Positions 54,662 to 63,945 are shown, counted from the stretch's first letter. The stretch is 64,000 nt of DNA from Cupriavidus sp. D39 (GCF_026627925.1 NZ_JAPNLE010000007.1:248001-312000), one strand, 5' to 3'. Notes: a model not told the origin generated them from the letters alone. Numbers and translations: made by a program.

Positions 54662-54922
54662 ATGAAACTGATTGAGCCGGACGAATATCGGACATTCCTT
54701 GCTGCCCTGCAGCATAACGGTCCGACAGAAGATGATTTCGAGCTTGCTGAAACCGATACGACGGACCCAAGGGGCGACGAAAACTTTGGTCTGCAGGGCT
54801 ATGTCGCAGTAACCAGACGATCAACTCGAGTTACGCGGGAATACCCCATCGGCTACGAGACAGATTGGGTGCAGCGCTTCAGCAACGATCTGGGAGCCTG
54901 CGCATTCGATAAGCTGGAATGA
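54662..54922 (+). CDS. Hypothetical protein, 86 aa, acidic
   Basis: GAGGAG precedes ATG 54662. The protein reads MKLIEPDEYRTFLAALQHNG and DDFELAETDTTDPRGDENFG, with a beta-rich second half (LQGYVAVTRRSTRVTREYPI). It is acidic, without signal peptide or membrane segment. Similar short proteins occur in Burkholderiales to my recollection, but no function is known to me. Confidence 0.6.
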   Translation: MKLIEPDEYRTFLAALQHNGPTEDDFELAETDTTDPRGDENFGLQGYVAVTRRSTRVTREYPIGYETDWVQRFSNDLGACAFDKLE

Positions 54923-55071
54923 GATACCCCAGGCCATGAGGCGCGGGGGTAGGAAAGCCCGCCACCTGGCAGATAGGGATATTAGCCGGGAAGGCAGCCA
55001 AACTCGAAGGTGGTTGGAGCGTGCCCGAAGCCGGCGGAAGCATACTGCACATTGTCAGTGGAGATAGAACC

Positions 55072-55509
55072 ATGAGGGCGCAGATTGATGAAGGCACCCT
55101 GGAAATCTGGGGAGAGAACCCGACGGAAACCTGGGCGTTGGGCAGGTGGCATAAAGAACACCGAATCAGTGCTGGCACGGTCAGTATCTACCCGGTCTCG
55201 CCAGAGATAGAACATAAGCCGCTACTCGGGAGCATGGAAGGGCTGGTAGTGGACGCCCACGACCAAGAGACGGATATGCTCACGGTTAGCCACCGTCCCA
55301 ATGGTCTTTTAGTGGATGCGATTGACTTGGCGCCGTTTCAGATTGCGCGCATTGCACTATCGATGCTCCTGGGAAGAAATCCGCTCTCTATCAAAGTGGG
55401 AGACGTTCTCGACTTTTATATCCATCCGCAGTTTGGTGAGTGGGTTGATGACTACAAGAAAGAGATGGAAACGCAAGCGACGAAGCGTTCGCTGACTTAC
55501 CCGGGGTAA
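55072..55509 (+). CDS. Hypothetical protein, 145 aa
   Basis: GGAGAT lies about seven bases before ATG 55072; an in-frame GTG at 55021 would add 17 residues. The protein reads MRAQIDEGTLEIWGENPTET and LVVDAHDQETDMLTVSHRPN, and ends in a helix VDDYKKEMETQATKRS. It is soluble and beta-rich, and the family is not recognised. It is the last plus-strand gene before the Hsp20 block; no operon link is evident. Confidence 0.55.
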   Translation: MRAQIDEGTLEIWGENPTETWALGRWHKEHRISAGTVSIYPVSPEIEHKPLLGSMEGLVVDAHDQETDMLTVSHRPNGLLVDAIDLAPFQIARIALSMLLGRNPLSIKVGDVLDFYIHPQFGEWVDDYKKEMETQATKRSLTYPG

Positions 55510-55678
55510 TCGCGAGCGGAAGACTCCGCAGTCATCCTTGACCTTGCCCCGTTTCCATTCACGGCAAGCCATGCAGAATTTCTTATCCTTGAATTGACAA
55601 ATAGGATATTGCAATCATTGCCGAGCAGTTTTGAAGCGGGCGAGTGAATCCAATCCCCTACGTGATGCGATATGAACC

Positions 55679-55979
55679 GTGCGGCCCGCACCGCCGAAAA
55701 GGAGGAGATAAAAACCAGCTTAAAAGGGACATCCGCAGGCACCTCCCGGAGCACTACCACGCGTTTTTCGTCTTCGAATACGTCGCCACCCGGCATGGCC
55801 CAGCCCGGGGTCGGCAGATAAAAGCTGTTTTCGATTTCGCTCTTGCCGGGCAGATTGGCATCTTCACTTGGGTTGAACCGGGTTGGCGCGCCAGCAGCAG
55901 TCTGCGTCGGATGGTGCCAGCCTTCGACCAAGTTGTCTCACAAGGAACCGAAACCCTCTTTCAAGGATTCCGGTTTCAT
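55679..55979 (-). pseudogene. Third Hsp20 gene, decayed
   Basis: From ATG 55979 the frame reads MKPESLKEGFGSL, then a TGA where relatives have Trp, then DNLVEGWHHPTQTAAGAPTR and PGWAMPGGDVFEDEKRVVVL before similarity ends. This is the N-terminal part and first alpha-crystallin strands of a larger Hsp20 type. The rest of the domain is lost. It lies just downstream of the two intact Hsp20 genes, on the same strand. Confidence 0.55.
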
Positions 55980-56037
55980 GTCAGCCCGCCTACGTGTGGG
56001 CAGCCGTGGGCGATGCCCAAGGCCCGCTCGGCTTACA

Positions 56038-56418
56038 TCACGCGACCTTGACCTCAATGCGGCTCGGTTGCGCGTATTCGGCTTTGGGGATGCGCAGCTT
56101 GAGCACGCCGTGGTTGAACTCGGCCACCACCTTCTCGGCATCTAGTTCCTTGGAGAGCGTGAACACGCGCCGGTAACGCGGCAGGGAAACCTCCACGTAA
56201 CTGGCTTCCATGCCCTCCGGCTGATCCAGGACGACTTCGCCCTTGATGGTCAGGATATCGCCTTCCACCTGCACGACCAGCTTGTCCTTGGGCACACCCG
56301 GCAGATCGGCGTACAGGGTGATGCCTGCGGCGTCCTCGTACACATTCACTGGCGGGATCAGGGCCGCTTCAGCGCTGCCAGTGTCGGCTTGTTTGGTGAC
56401 AGCAGTATTTTCGCTCAT
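56038..56418 (-). CDS. Hsp20 small heat-shock protein (second gene)
   Basis: The 126-aa protein carries the alpha-crystallin domain (VNVYEDAAGITLYADLPGVP; KDKLVVQVEGDILTIKGEVV; the A-x-x-x-n-G-v-L motif as AEFNHGVLKLRIPKAE). It has a short N-terminal arm and no IXI tail motif beyond RIEVKVA. It holds unfolding proteins for refolding by DnaK. It begins 18 bp after the upstream Hsp20 gene, so both form one operon. Confidence 0.9.
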   Translation of the reverse strand: MSENTAVTKQADTGSAEAALIPPVNVYEDAAGITLYADLPGVPKDKLVVQVEGDILTIKGEVVLDQPEGMEASYVEVSLPRYRRVFTLSKELDAEKVVAEFNHGVLKLRIPKAEYAQPSRIEVKVA

Positions 56419-56436
56419 GGCCAGATCCTCCTCGCA

Positions 56437-56871
56437 TCACTGGATGCTGATTTGGCGCCGCTGCGCTGCTTCGAGGCGTTGGATGCTGATGTGCAGCACG
56501 CCATCGCGGTACTTGGCTTCCACCGCATTGGGATTCACGTCGTCCGGTAGGCTCACCACACGACGGAAGCGGCCGGCGAAGCGTTCATCGATATGCAGGG
56601 AGGTTTGCTCGTCCTTGTCAGAGAGATCGGGCTTGCGCTCGCCGACAATGGTCAGTACGCCCTTCACCAGTTGGACGTCGATGCTGGCCGGATCGGTGCC
56701 GGGGGCAAAGGCGTAGATTTCCACCGAGTGGGGTGTGCCGCCTACATTCATGGCCGGAAAACTGACCCGACCACGAATACTGGGAGACTGCTCGAATGGC
56801 TGGTGCAGCTCGCGCTGCAGGCGTTCCAGTTCTGAGAATACGTCACGGGGAAACAGGGATCGATACATCAT
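56437..56871 (-). CDS. Hsp20 small heat-shock protein (first gene)
   Basis: GGAGG precedes ATG 56871. The 144-aa protein starts MMYRSLFPRDVFSELERLQR, the usual N-terminal amphipathic helix, followed by the alpha-crystallin domain (FPAMNVGGTPHSVEIYAFAP; VQLVKGVLTIVGERK; AKYRDGVLHISIQR) and a C-terminal ISIQ. It is divergent from the cbpA gene, with 160 bp between the starts; a heat-shock promoter is expected there, but I could not define sigma-32 boxes with certainty. Confidence 0.9.
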   Translation of the reverse strand: MMYRSLFPRDVFSELERLQRELHQPFEQSPSIRGRVSFPAMNVGGTPHSVEIYAFAPGTDPASIDVQLVKGVLTIVGERKPDLSDKDEQTSLHIDERFAGRFRRVVSLPDDVNPNAVEAKYRDGVLHISIQRLEAAQRRQISIQ

Positions 56872-57031
56872 GTTTGCCTCCATTCGCTTTGGCGCGGGCG
56901 CCATATTCTGACGTCTCCGGTTGGAATGGTAAGGCTTCTCCCGAGGATATCAAGCTCTTGATTTGACTGATGTTCGCCGTCATTCTTTCGAGCGGAAGGG
57001 CAGCATTAGAGACGTGGAAAGGGGAACACGC

Positions 57032-57985
57032 ATGGAATTCCAGGACTACTACAAGACGCTGGGAGTGACACGTGATGCCACCGCTGAGGACATCAAGAAG
57101 GCGTTCCGCAAGCTCGCGCGCAAGTTCCATCCCGACGTTTCCAAGCAGTCAGATGCCGAAGTGCGCATGAAGGAGCTCAACGAGGCCTATGCTGTACTCT
57201 CCGACCCGGAAAAGCGCGCCGCGTACGAGCAATTGGGACGAGGCCATCAGCCCGGCCAGAAGTTCCGTCCGCCGCCGGACTGGGACACCGGCTTCGAGTT
57301 CTCCGGTCGGGGCTTCTCGTCCCAGCAAGAGGCCAATTTCAGCGACTTCTTCGCCGAGCTGTTTGGCCACATGGGGCGCAGACACCGCGGTTTCCATACA
57401 CACGGTGGCAAGTCCCCGTCGCGCGGTGGGGATCACCACGCCAAGGTGCTGCTGGACCTCGGAGACACCTTCACCGGCGCAACCCGTCAGCTTTCGCTGC
57501 AGGTGCCAAGCGTGGACGCCCAGGGCGGGGTGCAGCTCAGGAGCCGGACCCTCAGCGTAAAAATTCCCAAAGGCGTTCGCGAAGGTCAGCTCATCCGCCT
57601 GGGCGGGCTGGGTGCACCGGGGATCGGCGGTGCGCCGGCGGGGGATCTTTTTCTGGAGGTGCATTTCAAGCTGCACGACCAACTGAAGGTGAAGGGATGC
57701 GATCTACACCTTATCCTGCCGGTGGCGCCATGGGAGGCGGCGCTGGGGGCGGTGGTGCCCATTGATTTACCTGGGGGCGAGCTGAAGGTGCGCATTCCCG
57801 CCGGCGCCCAGAGCAGCAGCGAGCTACGCGTGCGCGGCAAAGGCATCCCCGCTAATCCACCAGGCGATCTGCTGCTGCACATCCAGGTTGTGTTGCCGCC
57901 GGCAAACACCCCTAAGGCGCGAGAGCTTTATGAAACCATGGCGCGGGAATTGGCCTTTAAACCGCGCCCGGATAGGAGCGCCTGA
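57032..57985 (+). CDS. cbpA: CbpA-like DnaJ co-chaperone
   Basis: The 317-aa protein has a J-domain (residues 5-70, HPD at 33-35), a Gly/Phe-containing linker ([20 protein letters not shown]), and two C-terminal substrate-binding domains ([40 protein letters not shown]), without the zinc-finger of DnaJ, as in CbpA. AGGGGA precedes ATG 57032. It stimulates DnaK and would act on clients held by the two divergent Hsp20 proteins. Intact and full length. Confidence 0.92.
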   Translation: MEFQDYYKTLGVTRDATAEDIKKAFRKLARKFHPDVSKQSDAEVRMKELNEAYAVLSDPEKRAAYEQLGRGHQPGQKFRPPPDWDTGFEFSGRGFSSQQEANFSDFFAELFGHMGRRHRGFHTHGGKSPSRGGDHHAKVLLDLGDTFTGATRQLSLQVPSVDAQGGVQLRSRTLSVKIPKGVREGQLIRLGGLGAPGIGGAPAGDLFLEVHFKLHDQLKVKGCDLHLILPVAPWEAALGAVVPIDLPGGELKVRIPAGAQSSSELRVRGKGIPANPPGDLLLHIQVVLPPANTPKARELYETMARELAFKPRPDRSA

Positions 57986-57990
57986 TCCAG

Positions 57991-58153
57991 GCTGGATGAC
58001 GACATTCTGATCGGCAGCTTGATGCAAGAGGCTTGGCCGACTCTGGAGCAAGTGGCCGCAGAAAGATACCACTGGGCCCGCTGTCTGGAAGGCGGTGCTT
58101 TCAGTTTTCCGAGGTCCCCGCAAGCGAGCCGTTCCTCGCTGGCCTTCGGCTTA
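57991..58153 (+). pseudogene. Possible CbpM-like chaperone modulator, truncated
   Basis: Directly after cbpA the frame reads LDDDILIGSLMQEAWPTLEQ and VAAERYHWARCLEGGAFSF, resembling the start of the MerR-like modulators that follow cbpA in many genomes. The similarity ends where repeat R begins (58154), suggesting that the cassette boundary cut the gene. Weak call, based on position and a short match. Confidence 0.35.
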
Positions 58154-58543
58154 CCCATTAGTCGGCCAAAGTCAAGGTACAAATCCTCCCCGTCGCCGGA
58201 TTGCCATGACGATGGTCATTTTCATCGTCATGGCAATCCGGCGAAATTCCTTCCATTATCCTGTCGCTGCTGCCTGCAGGGAGCGGTATCGCATCCGTTT
58301 TCTCGCGGCTGGTTGCGAACCGGATCGCACCAGACACCCATCGGGATCAAGCGATCGGCGATGAATTGTCGATCGCCCTGGCGGCGGTGCCGCCCCAGAG
58401 AAACGTTGGTGCCAGACAAGGTCCAATGGGTTTCAGAACCGTGGCTGTTGCCTGCGCAACACCAGTCGAGCGTGGCTCATTGTCTAGGCGACCCGGTTAT
58501 CTGCAAACAGGAGGCGGGGCAAAGGGATGACCCAATCAGAACC
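58154..58543. repeat. 390-bp repeat R, right copy (inverted)
   Basis: The reverse complement of 52685-53074 with few differences. The hairpin arms here are perfect: CGCCGGATTGCCATGACGAT G and its complement around a 7-nt loop at about 58193-58243. Together the two copies bracket the 5.1-kb stress cassette. Confidence 0.8.
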
Positions 58544-59698
58544 ATGGCTTTTCACCAGTCGCAGTACTGGGCTCGTTCCCCTTGCACCGCCTTTTAGCCA
58601 AAGCAGCGGGTTACGTCAAATGGCTTGTGCTCCCGAAGCATGTGATAGCAGGCGCGCGCCTGCTTGTGCGCCAGCGCCTTGATCGCGACAATCCCGTTAC
58701 GTGCGCGTTTCTTGCGCTCGTAAAAGCGCCTGGCTTCCGGGCACGAGCGCATGGCGAAGTTGGCCGCCTCGACAAATGCCCACGCCAGATACTTGTTGCC
58801 GTTCTTTGTGTTGCCTTCGCCTTTCTTCCTGCTGTTGCTTTCGCGCCGGCTGTCCACACAGCGGCAGTACGAACTGAAATCACCAACCTCGGTGAAACGC
58901 GAGATGGTTCCGGTTTCCAGCATGATCGTGGTTGCGAGAACCGGACCAATGCCGGGCACCGAGTTTAGCAACACGTAGTCGGGTTGCAGTTTCACCCGAT
59001 CCATGAGTCGCTTCTCGAGGATTCCGATCTGCTCCTGCAAGGTTTGAATCACCGCCAGATTGGCCTGCATCGCGAGCGCTACATCCGGTGCAAAGCCGAA
59101 TTCGCTGACCTGTGTCTGATCCAGACGCTTGACCCGTTCACCTCGCATTTGCCCACCAGTGTGGCGTGAGAACAGGTTCTCGATCGCGAGGATCTGGGCC
59201 GTTCGACACTGCACCAGTTGCATGCGCTTGCGCGAGATCGCGCACCGGACGTTCTTCTGCTGGATAAATATAGCCTTCTGGCAATAGCCCCAGACGCAGC
59301 AGTTGTGCGAGATGGGCTGCATCCGCGAAGTCCCCACTGTATTTCAGCCCCTCGTACTGCTTGATCGCTGCGGGGTTCGCCAGATGCACTTGGTAGCCAT
59401 CTTTCATCAGGCCATCAACCAGCCAGTACCAATTAAACGTGGCTTCGATTACCACCCCCACCAGCTCGTCACGATGTGGCGCCAGGGCCGCCCGGATCTG
59501 GACCGGATCGTTTGGTAACCGCCGTTGGTAAATAACCCGGTCAGCTTCATCGCTGACCACAACCACACTGTTGTTCGAGTGCAGGTCGATTCCACTAAAC
59601 TTGTTCATGCCGGGCCTCCTGTGCGTCACGTCGGTGTTCGCACCTCGACTCTACGCCAGCCGTTCGACCCGAACGGAGGGGAGGCCGGCTATATGATT
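58544..59698 (-). mobile_element. IS110-family element, copy 2
   Basis: The 1155-bp element is bounded by direct GGTTCTGAT copies (read on the minus strand: 59699-59707 and 58535-58543). It is the same IS as copy 1, without the IS5 insertion and the 3' deletion, and lies in mirror-image position outside repeat R. Confidence 0.82.
58594..59608 (-). pseudogene. IS110-family transposase, one-base frameshift
   Basis: AGGAGG precedes ATG 59608. The N-terminal DEDD half reads MNKFSGIDLHSNNSVVVVSD to YPAEERPVRDLA; near 59233 one base is missing and the frame changes to SRKRMQLVQCRTAQILAIEN. The C-terminal half has LLNSVPGIGPVLATTIMLET and ends REHKPFDVTRCFG. The same break occurs in copy 1, so it is either ancestral or a context-dependent sequencing error. 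With it repaired the protein is about 338 aa. Confidence 0.82.
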
Positions 59699-59756
59699 AT
59701 CAGAACCCGCGTGCGCGCGTTGCATTCAGCAGCCCTCCAAGACAGGGCCGCGCGCC

Positions 59757-59879
59757 TCAATCGGCGGGAGACCAGCCCGGACGGACCTTTCCTGCCTGGC
59801 TCGCTGAGCAGCCGTCAGAATTGCCAATCGGTGATCTCCAGCCGCTCGCTAGAATCGGACATTACCGCTTAGCCGCTAC
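59757..59879 (-). mobile_element. Relic of a second IS1202-group element
   Basis: The sequence parallels 25430-25500 (transposase codons around FRRLLERYRQEGP) and then jumps to the right-end unit CGGACATTACCGCTTAGCCG ending GCTAC, as at 25691-25715. The intervening ~150 bp and the rest of the element are deleted. Confidence 0.6.
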
Positions 59880-60142
59880 AAGCAAGTTTCGTCGCATAAA
59901 AGTTTATTTTGAAAGAATGATGGGATGGCGCGCTGCCGCCTCCCGCCCCAGCCAGTGCAAGTAATGTGCGTTGGAAACGTCGCGTACCTTACTTAGACCG
60001 GCTGCACCCATAGGCTGCTGGGACTTCGCGCGGATCGACCGAAGCGCGGACATCCCCCTGCGCCTGGACGTCCCCGCCGGCGGCGCTTTTTGGCATTGAG
60101 CAGGGAGCCGGCCTCCAGTAGGTATGCGGGGCTCACCGCGAC

Positions 60143-60592
60143 TCATCGGTTGTTCGCCGGGTCCCATCGATCGAGCTGCAGCTTCGATTTCGACGGATTG
60201 CCGCCCATTGGCAGCCGTCGCCAGTGTCCCGTGGTTGCTTGGTCGAAGTGATCGCCTGGATCACAGGCATAGGTAAAGCCCGGGAATGCCACCTCGCCCT
60301 GTTGGTCAATGAGATTGAAGTGGTACATCTCCTCATTGGGAAGGTCGGTCACCACAACCCGAAAACTCTGCGCCCGGATTTGGCGGTGATTCCGGTCATC
60401 AAGCCGGTCGGACGGGTCGATCGAGGCGTAGACCCGCATAAAGGCCCAGTCGCCATTCACAAACAGATGTTCCTGAGTGCTCCCTACAAAGCGAGCGAAG
60501 TGCCCCTCGATCGTGCATTTCTGGGGCCCTACCGCAAGCGCAGCAGGCATGGGAATCAGGCCCACAACGGTGATCAGTGTTCGTATGTTCAT
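60143..60592 (-). CDS. Secreted hypothetical protein, 149 aa
   Basis: The N-terminus MNIRTLITVVGLIPMPAALA, then VGPQ, is a Sec signal peptide. The mature part includes KCTIEGHFARFVGSTQEHLF and VVVTDLPNEEMYHFNLIDQQ, with two Cys (KCTI, YACDPG) that may pair. ATG 60592 fits the signal peptide; an upstream extension to 60691 does not. No family recognised. It stands between the IS1202 relic and a truncated gene. Confidence 0.6.
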   Translation of the reverse strand: MNIRTLITVVGLIPMPAALAVGPQKCTIEGHFARFVGSTQEHLFVNGDWAFMRVYASIDPSDRLDDRNHRQIRAQSFRVVVTDLPNEEMYHFNLIDQQGEVAFPGFTYACDPGDHFDQATTGHWRRLPMGGNPSKSKLQLDRWDPANNR

Positions 60593-60929
60593 TGTTCGCC
60601 ACTCATCGTCGGGGAGATTCCTGGGTAACACCCCGCCATTCAACCGTTCCCGTATTACAACCAGCGAGTGAATTGCGTTGCGGCGGACCAACTAGGCGCG
60701 ATATCACTTTGCCTAGCCACCGCGCCAATCGGATAGGTCGCGCACAGTCCCGCAATCAGGTGAGACAGCGTCTTGTGTCGTGCGTTGCGACAGTTCACAA
60801 CTCTGCCCGCTGGGTTCGAGGCGGCACTCATCCCGCCTTCTTGACCTTAATCGCGGAATCATCGCAGTAACGCTCTTCGCATCGAGATCCGTGCCATGCG
60901 AGAGCAGTGCGGCGGGCAGCGAAACGAGT
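60593..60929. other. Non-coding stretch, nothing recognised
   Basis: No gene, repeat or RNA could be supported upstream of the secreted-protein gene. Its promoter should be here. Confidence 0.35.
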
Positions 60930-61052
60930 TCACGCGCGTCTCGCGCGCGGGTCGGCCTTGGCGTGTTCGATCGCCTTAAGCGTTTCTGAGTCGAGCACTG
61001 CCTGGGCGTCGGACGGAATGGCAAACAGTTTGCCGTCGATGTCATGGACGTG
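60930..61052 (-). pseudogene. Unknown gene, 3' end cut by IS66
   Basis: The minus strand reads HVHDIDGKLFAIPSDAQAVL and DSETLKAIEHAKADPRARRA to a stop at 60930. The frame enters directly from the IS66 end at 61053, so the upstream part of the gene should be on the far side of the element, outside this window. The composition looks coding; the family is unknown. Confidence 0.45.
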
Positions 61053-61133
61053 GTAACCGTCAGCGGAACCCGGCTGGCGAGTCGTGGGCGCTGATGAGAA
61101 GGTTACGGCTTCACGGTAGGCGGGAGTGGAGTG

Positions 61134-61541
61134 ATGGCCGATCAGCGCGAGGGTATGAGCGGACGAGCAGGGGCAAGGTATGACCGGCACGACGAAGCCT
61201 TCTGGCGCGAGATGCTCGCACAATGGGGTCACAGCGGCGGGAGCATTCGAGCCTTCTGCCGACAGCACGGCTTGGCCGCTAGCACCTTCGGTCTGTGGCG
61301 CAAGCGATTGAACCACGAGCCACCGGTGACGCCGCCCATGGCAGTGACCCCGGATACGGCATTCATCGCCGCGGCAACGACAGCGCTACCGAATGTCCTG
61401 CCGGCGAGCGACCCGGCACCATCGAAGTCACGCGACCAAGTGGTCGTCACGCTGGGCGGCGCACGTATCGAGATGGCCGGGGTGCATGCCGAACGCATCG
61501 TGCGCTTCGTGTTGGGGCAGTTGGGAGGCGGCCGGTGCTGA
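61134..61541 (+). CDS. tnpA: IS66-family TnpA (HTH protein)
   Basis: The 135-aa protein starts ADQREGMSGRAGARYDRHDE and has the HTH region SGGSIRAFCRQHGLAASTFG followed by LWRKRL; the C-terminal part (VTLGGARIEMAGVHAERIVR) is the usual strand of IS66 Orf1. GGAG lies upstream of ATG 61134. It is required with TnpB for IS66 transposition. The stop overlaps the tnpB start. Confidence 0.85.
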   Translation: MADQREGMSGRAGARYDRHDEAFWREMLAQWGHSGGSIRAFCRQHGLAASTFGLWRKRLNHEPPVTPPMAVTPDTAFIAAATTALPNVLPASDPAPSKSRDQVVVTLGGARIEMAGVHAERIVRFVLGQLGGGRC

Positions 61542-61882
61542 TCAGCGGCGATGTGCAGGCTTTCATCTGCCGTGACGCGGTCGACATGCGCAAGTCCATC
61601 GACGGCCTGTCGTATCTGGTGGAGCCGTTGCTGGCCAAGAATCCCCTGTCGGGCCACCTGTTTGTCTTCGTCGGCCGCGATCGATCGAAGGTCAAGATTC
61701 TGTATTGGGACCGCACCGGCTTCGCGTTGTGGTACAAGCGGCTTTCGCGCGGCCGGTTTCCTTCGCCGGCGACGCTAGCCCAGCGTGGCTTCACGCTGGC
61801 CGAATTGAACGCCTGGCTCGAAGGCATCGAGATCCCTGCGGTTCGGCCCCACTGCACCGTCGCGGCCACGCGCATCTTGTGA
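61535..61882 (+). CDS. tnpB: IS66-family TnpB (Orf2)
   Basis: The 115-aa protein starts at a GTG that overlaps the tnpA end and reads LISGDVQAFICRDAVDMRKS, then LSGHLFVFVGRDRSKVKILY and WDRTGFALWYKRLSRGRFPS, the conserved IS66 Orf2 core. The frame is complete. Start choice follows the family N-terminus; the GTG overlaps tnpA by 7 bp. Confidence 0.88.
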   Translation: MLISGDVQAFICRDAVDMRKSIDGLSYLVEPLLAKNPLSGHLFVFVGRDRSKVKILYWDRTGFALWYKRLSRGRFPSPATLAQRGFTLAELNAWLEGIEIPAVRPHCTVAATRIL

Positions 61883-61918
61883 CTTGTAAACCTGCCGGCG
61901 CTGGCGCATCATGGCGCC

Positions 61919-63430
61919 ATGCTTCCGGTACTGACACCCTCCGCCCTGCCAGCCGATCTCGAGGCGGTACGTACCCTCGCGCTGGAGCAGAACCGGGTCG
62001 CCCGCGCGCTGTGGGAGCAACTGGAGATATTGAAGCACCAGATCGCGCAGCTTAACCGCGCGCACTTCGGCGCCAGCTCCGAACGTCTGCCGGGTCAGGC
62101 CGAACTCTTTGCCGCGCCGCTCGATCTGCCGTCACCGCCAACCGCCTCAGAGGTCAAAGTGGCGGGCCACATCCGCAAGGGGCGCCCGGCACTGCCCAAG
62201 GACCTACCGCGCACGCGGATCGAATACGATCTGTCCGCGGCGGAGAAGGCCGCCTTCGATTCACTGCAGCGCATCGGCGAGGAGCGCAGCGAGACGCTGC
62301 ATTACGAGCCAGCCAAGCTTACCGTCATCGAGCACATCCGCTTCAAGTATGCGGCCATGAAGAACGGTGAGTCCACCATCGTGACCGCCACCGCGCAGCC
62401 CTCGCCGTTACCCAAGAGCAACGCCAGCGCGGGCCTGCTCGCCAACATCCAGGTCAATACCTTTGTGGACCACTTGCCGATCCACCGGCAAGAGATGGGC
62501 TACGCCCGTCTGGGCATTCACCTGCCGCGTGCCACGCTGTGTGAATGGAAGCTGGGGGCCGCCGAGCTGCTGGAGACGCTCCTGCCATCCTTGCGCACCC
62601 ACATCCTGCAGGCACCGCGCCTGCACCTGGACGACACCACGCTGCCGTTGCTCGAACGCGGGCGCGCCACCACCAAGCAGGCGCACCTGTGGGGCTACCT
62701 CGGAGCCGGTCAGCGGCAGGAGAATGGGCTGTGGGTCGATCACCCGCCGGCGGTCATGTTCGAGTTCGCCCAATCCCGTGCCGCCACCCATCCGCTCACA
62801 TTCCTGCGCGAGTATCGGGGGTACCTGCAGGCCGACGCCTACAGTGGCCACGATGCCCTCTATCGCTCCGGCCGCATCATCGAAGTCGGTTGCTGGGCGC
62901 ATTGCAGGAGACGGTTCTTTGAGATCGCCAAGGTGCAGAAGACGCCGGGGTTGGCGGCACAGGCGCTGGCGTGGATCGCTCGGCTGTATGCCATTGAGGC
63001 CGGCATCAAGGACAAGCCACCGGATCACAAACTGGCAGAGCGACAGGCCCAATCCGTGCCGCTGCTCGCGCAGTTCCACCAGTGGCTGCTAGGCAATGCA
63101 CATGGTCTGCTGGCCAGGCAGCCGTTGGCGCAGGCCTTCGGCTATGCACTGCGGCATTGGCAGGCCCTCGTGCGTTATACGGAAAGCGGTATCCTGGAGC
63201 CGGACAACAATCGCCTCGAGCGCGCCATCCGCCCGATTGCCGTTGGCAGAGCGAATTTTATGTTCGTGGGCTCGCCTCGCGGCGGGCGTGCCGCCGCGAC
63301 GATGTACTCGCTGCTGGGTACCTGTCGCCTGAATGGCATCGAGCCCTATGCCTGGCTCAAGCATACGCTGGAGCGCCTGCCAGCCCACCCCATCAGCCGG
63401 GTCCACGAATTGCTACCGCTGGCACGCTAA
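61919..63430 (+). CDS. tnpC: IS66-family transposase TnpC
   Basis: The 503-aa protein has the N-terminal coiled-coil/zinc-finger-like region (LEQNRVARALWEQLEILKHQ; RAHFGASSERLPGQAELF) and the DDE_Tnp_IS66 core: Asp in RLHLDDTTLPLLERG, Asp in YLQADAYSGHDALYRSG and Glu in LEPDNNRLERAIRPIAVGRA. The C-terminal IS66_C segment (YSLLGTCRLNGIEPYAWLKH) is present. The frame is intact. Confidence 0.93.
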   Translation: MLPVLTPSALPADLEAVRTLALEQNRVARALWEQLEILKHQIAQLNRAHFGASSERLPGQAELFAAPLDLPSPPTASEVKVAGHIRKGRPALPKDLPRTRIEYDLSAAEKAAFDSLQRIGEERSETLHYEPAKLTVIEHIRFKYAAMKNGESTIVTATAQPSPLPKSNASAGLLANIQVNTFVDHLPIHRQEMGYARLGIHLPRATLCEWKLGAAELLETLLPSLRTHILQAPRLHLDDTTLPLLERGRATTKQAHLWGYLGAGQRQENGLWVDHPPAVMFEFAQSRAATHPLTFLREYRGYLQADAYSGHDALYRSGRIIEVGCWAHCRRRFFEIAKVQKTPGLAAQALAWIARLYAIEAGIKDKPPDHKLAERQAQSVPLLAQFHQWLLGNAHGLLARQPLAQAFGYALRHWQALVRYTESGILEPDNNRLERAIRPIAVGRANFMFVGSPRGGRAAATMYSLLGTCRLNGIEPYAWLKHTLERLPAHPISRVHELLPLAR

Positions 63431-63447
63431 CCGGTAAACTATGCGTC

Positions 63448-63945
63448 ATGGACATTCTTGACGCACTGCGCCTCGCCCCGAGCGCCGACCTGTACCGCTT
63501 GTATCTGACCATCGGGCGGATGCTCGACGATCCGAAGCGGATCCTGGAGAGCCGCCGGCACCTGCATATCGGCATGACCGTCAGCTACGTCGCCGACGAT
63601 CTCATCCAGCCGCTGCGGCAGGGTCGTATCCTCGAGCTGCGGCAGACGCAGGCCGTGGTCGAGGACACCGCCACGCGCCGGCGCTGGGCCTTGCCCTATG
63701 CCGCGGTCATCGCCGATGCCACCGCTGCGGCCCAACCGTCACCGCAGGCCTCTCCACCCCCGCCCCGTGCGCAACGTGCTGACTTCATGGTCGGTGACAC
63801 GGTGGCCTTTACGGACCAGCACCTGCATGAGCGCATCGGCACCGTCGTGCGCGTCAACCAGAAGACCGTGTCCGTGCAGTGCAATCCCGACGAGGGCCAC
63901 TGGCGGGTCTCCTTCGCGTTTCTGCGTAAAGTGGTCGATCTGTAG
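63448..63945 (+). CDS. IS66-associated accessory protein
   Basis: The 165-aa protein, 17 bp after tnpC, reads MDILDALRLAPSADLYRLYL, then SRRHLHIGMTVSYVADDLIQ and, after a Pro-rich linker (SPQASPPPPRAQR), FMVGDTVAFTDQHLHERIGT with a KOW/SH3-like repeat of the same VGxxVxF pattern as in the first half. It may bind nucleic acid. It lies inside the IS66 ends, so it moves with the element. The role is unknown. Confidence 0.7.
   Translation: MDILDALRLAPSADLYRLYLTIGRMLDDPKRILESRRHLHIGMTVSYVADDLIQPLRQGRILELRQTQAVVEDTATRRRWALPYAAVIADATAAAQPSPQASPPPPRAQRADFMVGDTVAFTDQHLHERIGTVVRVNQKTVSVQCNPDEGHWRVSFAFLRKVVDL

Noticed and set aside
56872..57031. A defined sigma-32 promoter between hsp20 and cbpA
   Set aside because: CTTGA-like and CATT-like boxes can be picked out, but with poor matches and uncertain spacing on either strand.
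58154..58600. Repeat R as a coding gene fragment
   Set aside because: One frame is open for about 90 codons (LAAVPPQRNVGARQG...), but it has no recognisable motif and the segment is better defined by its repeat and hairpin structure.
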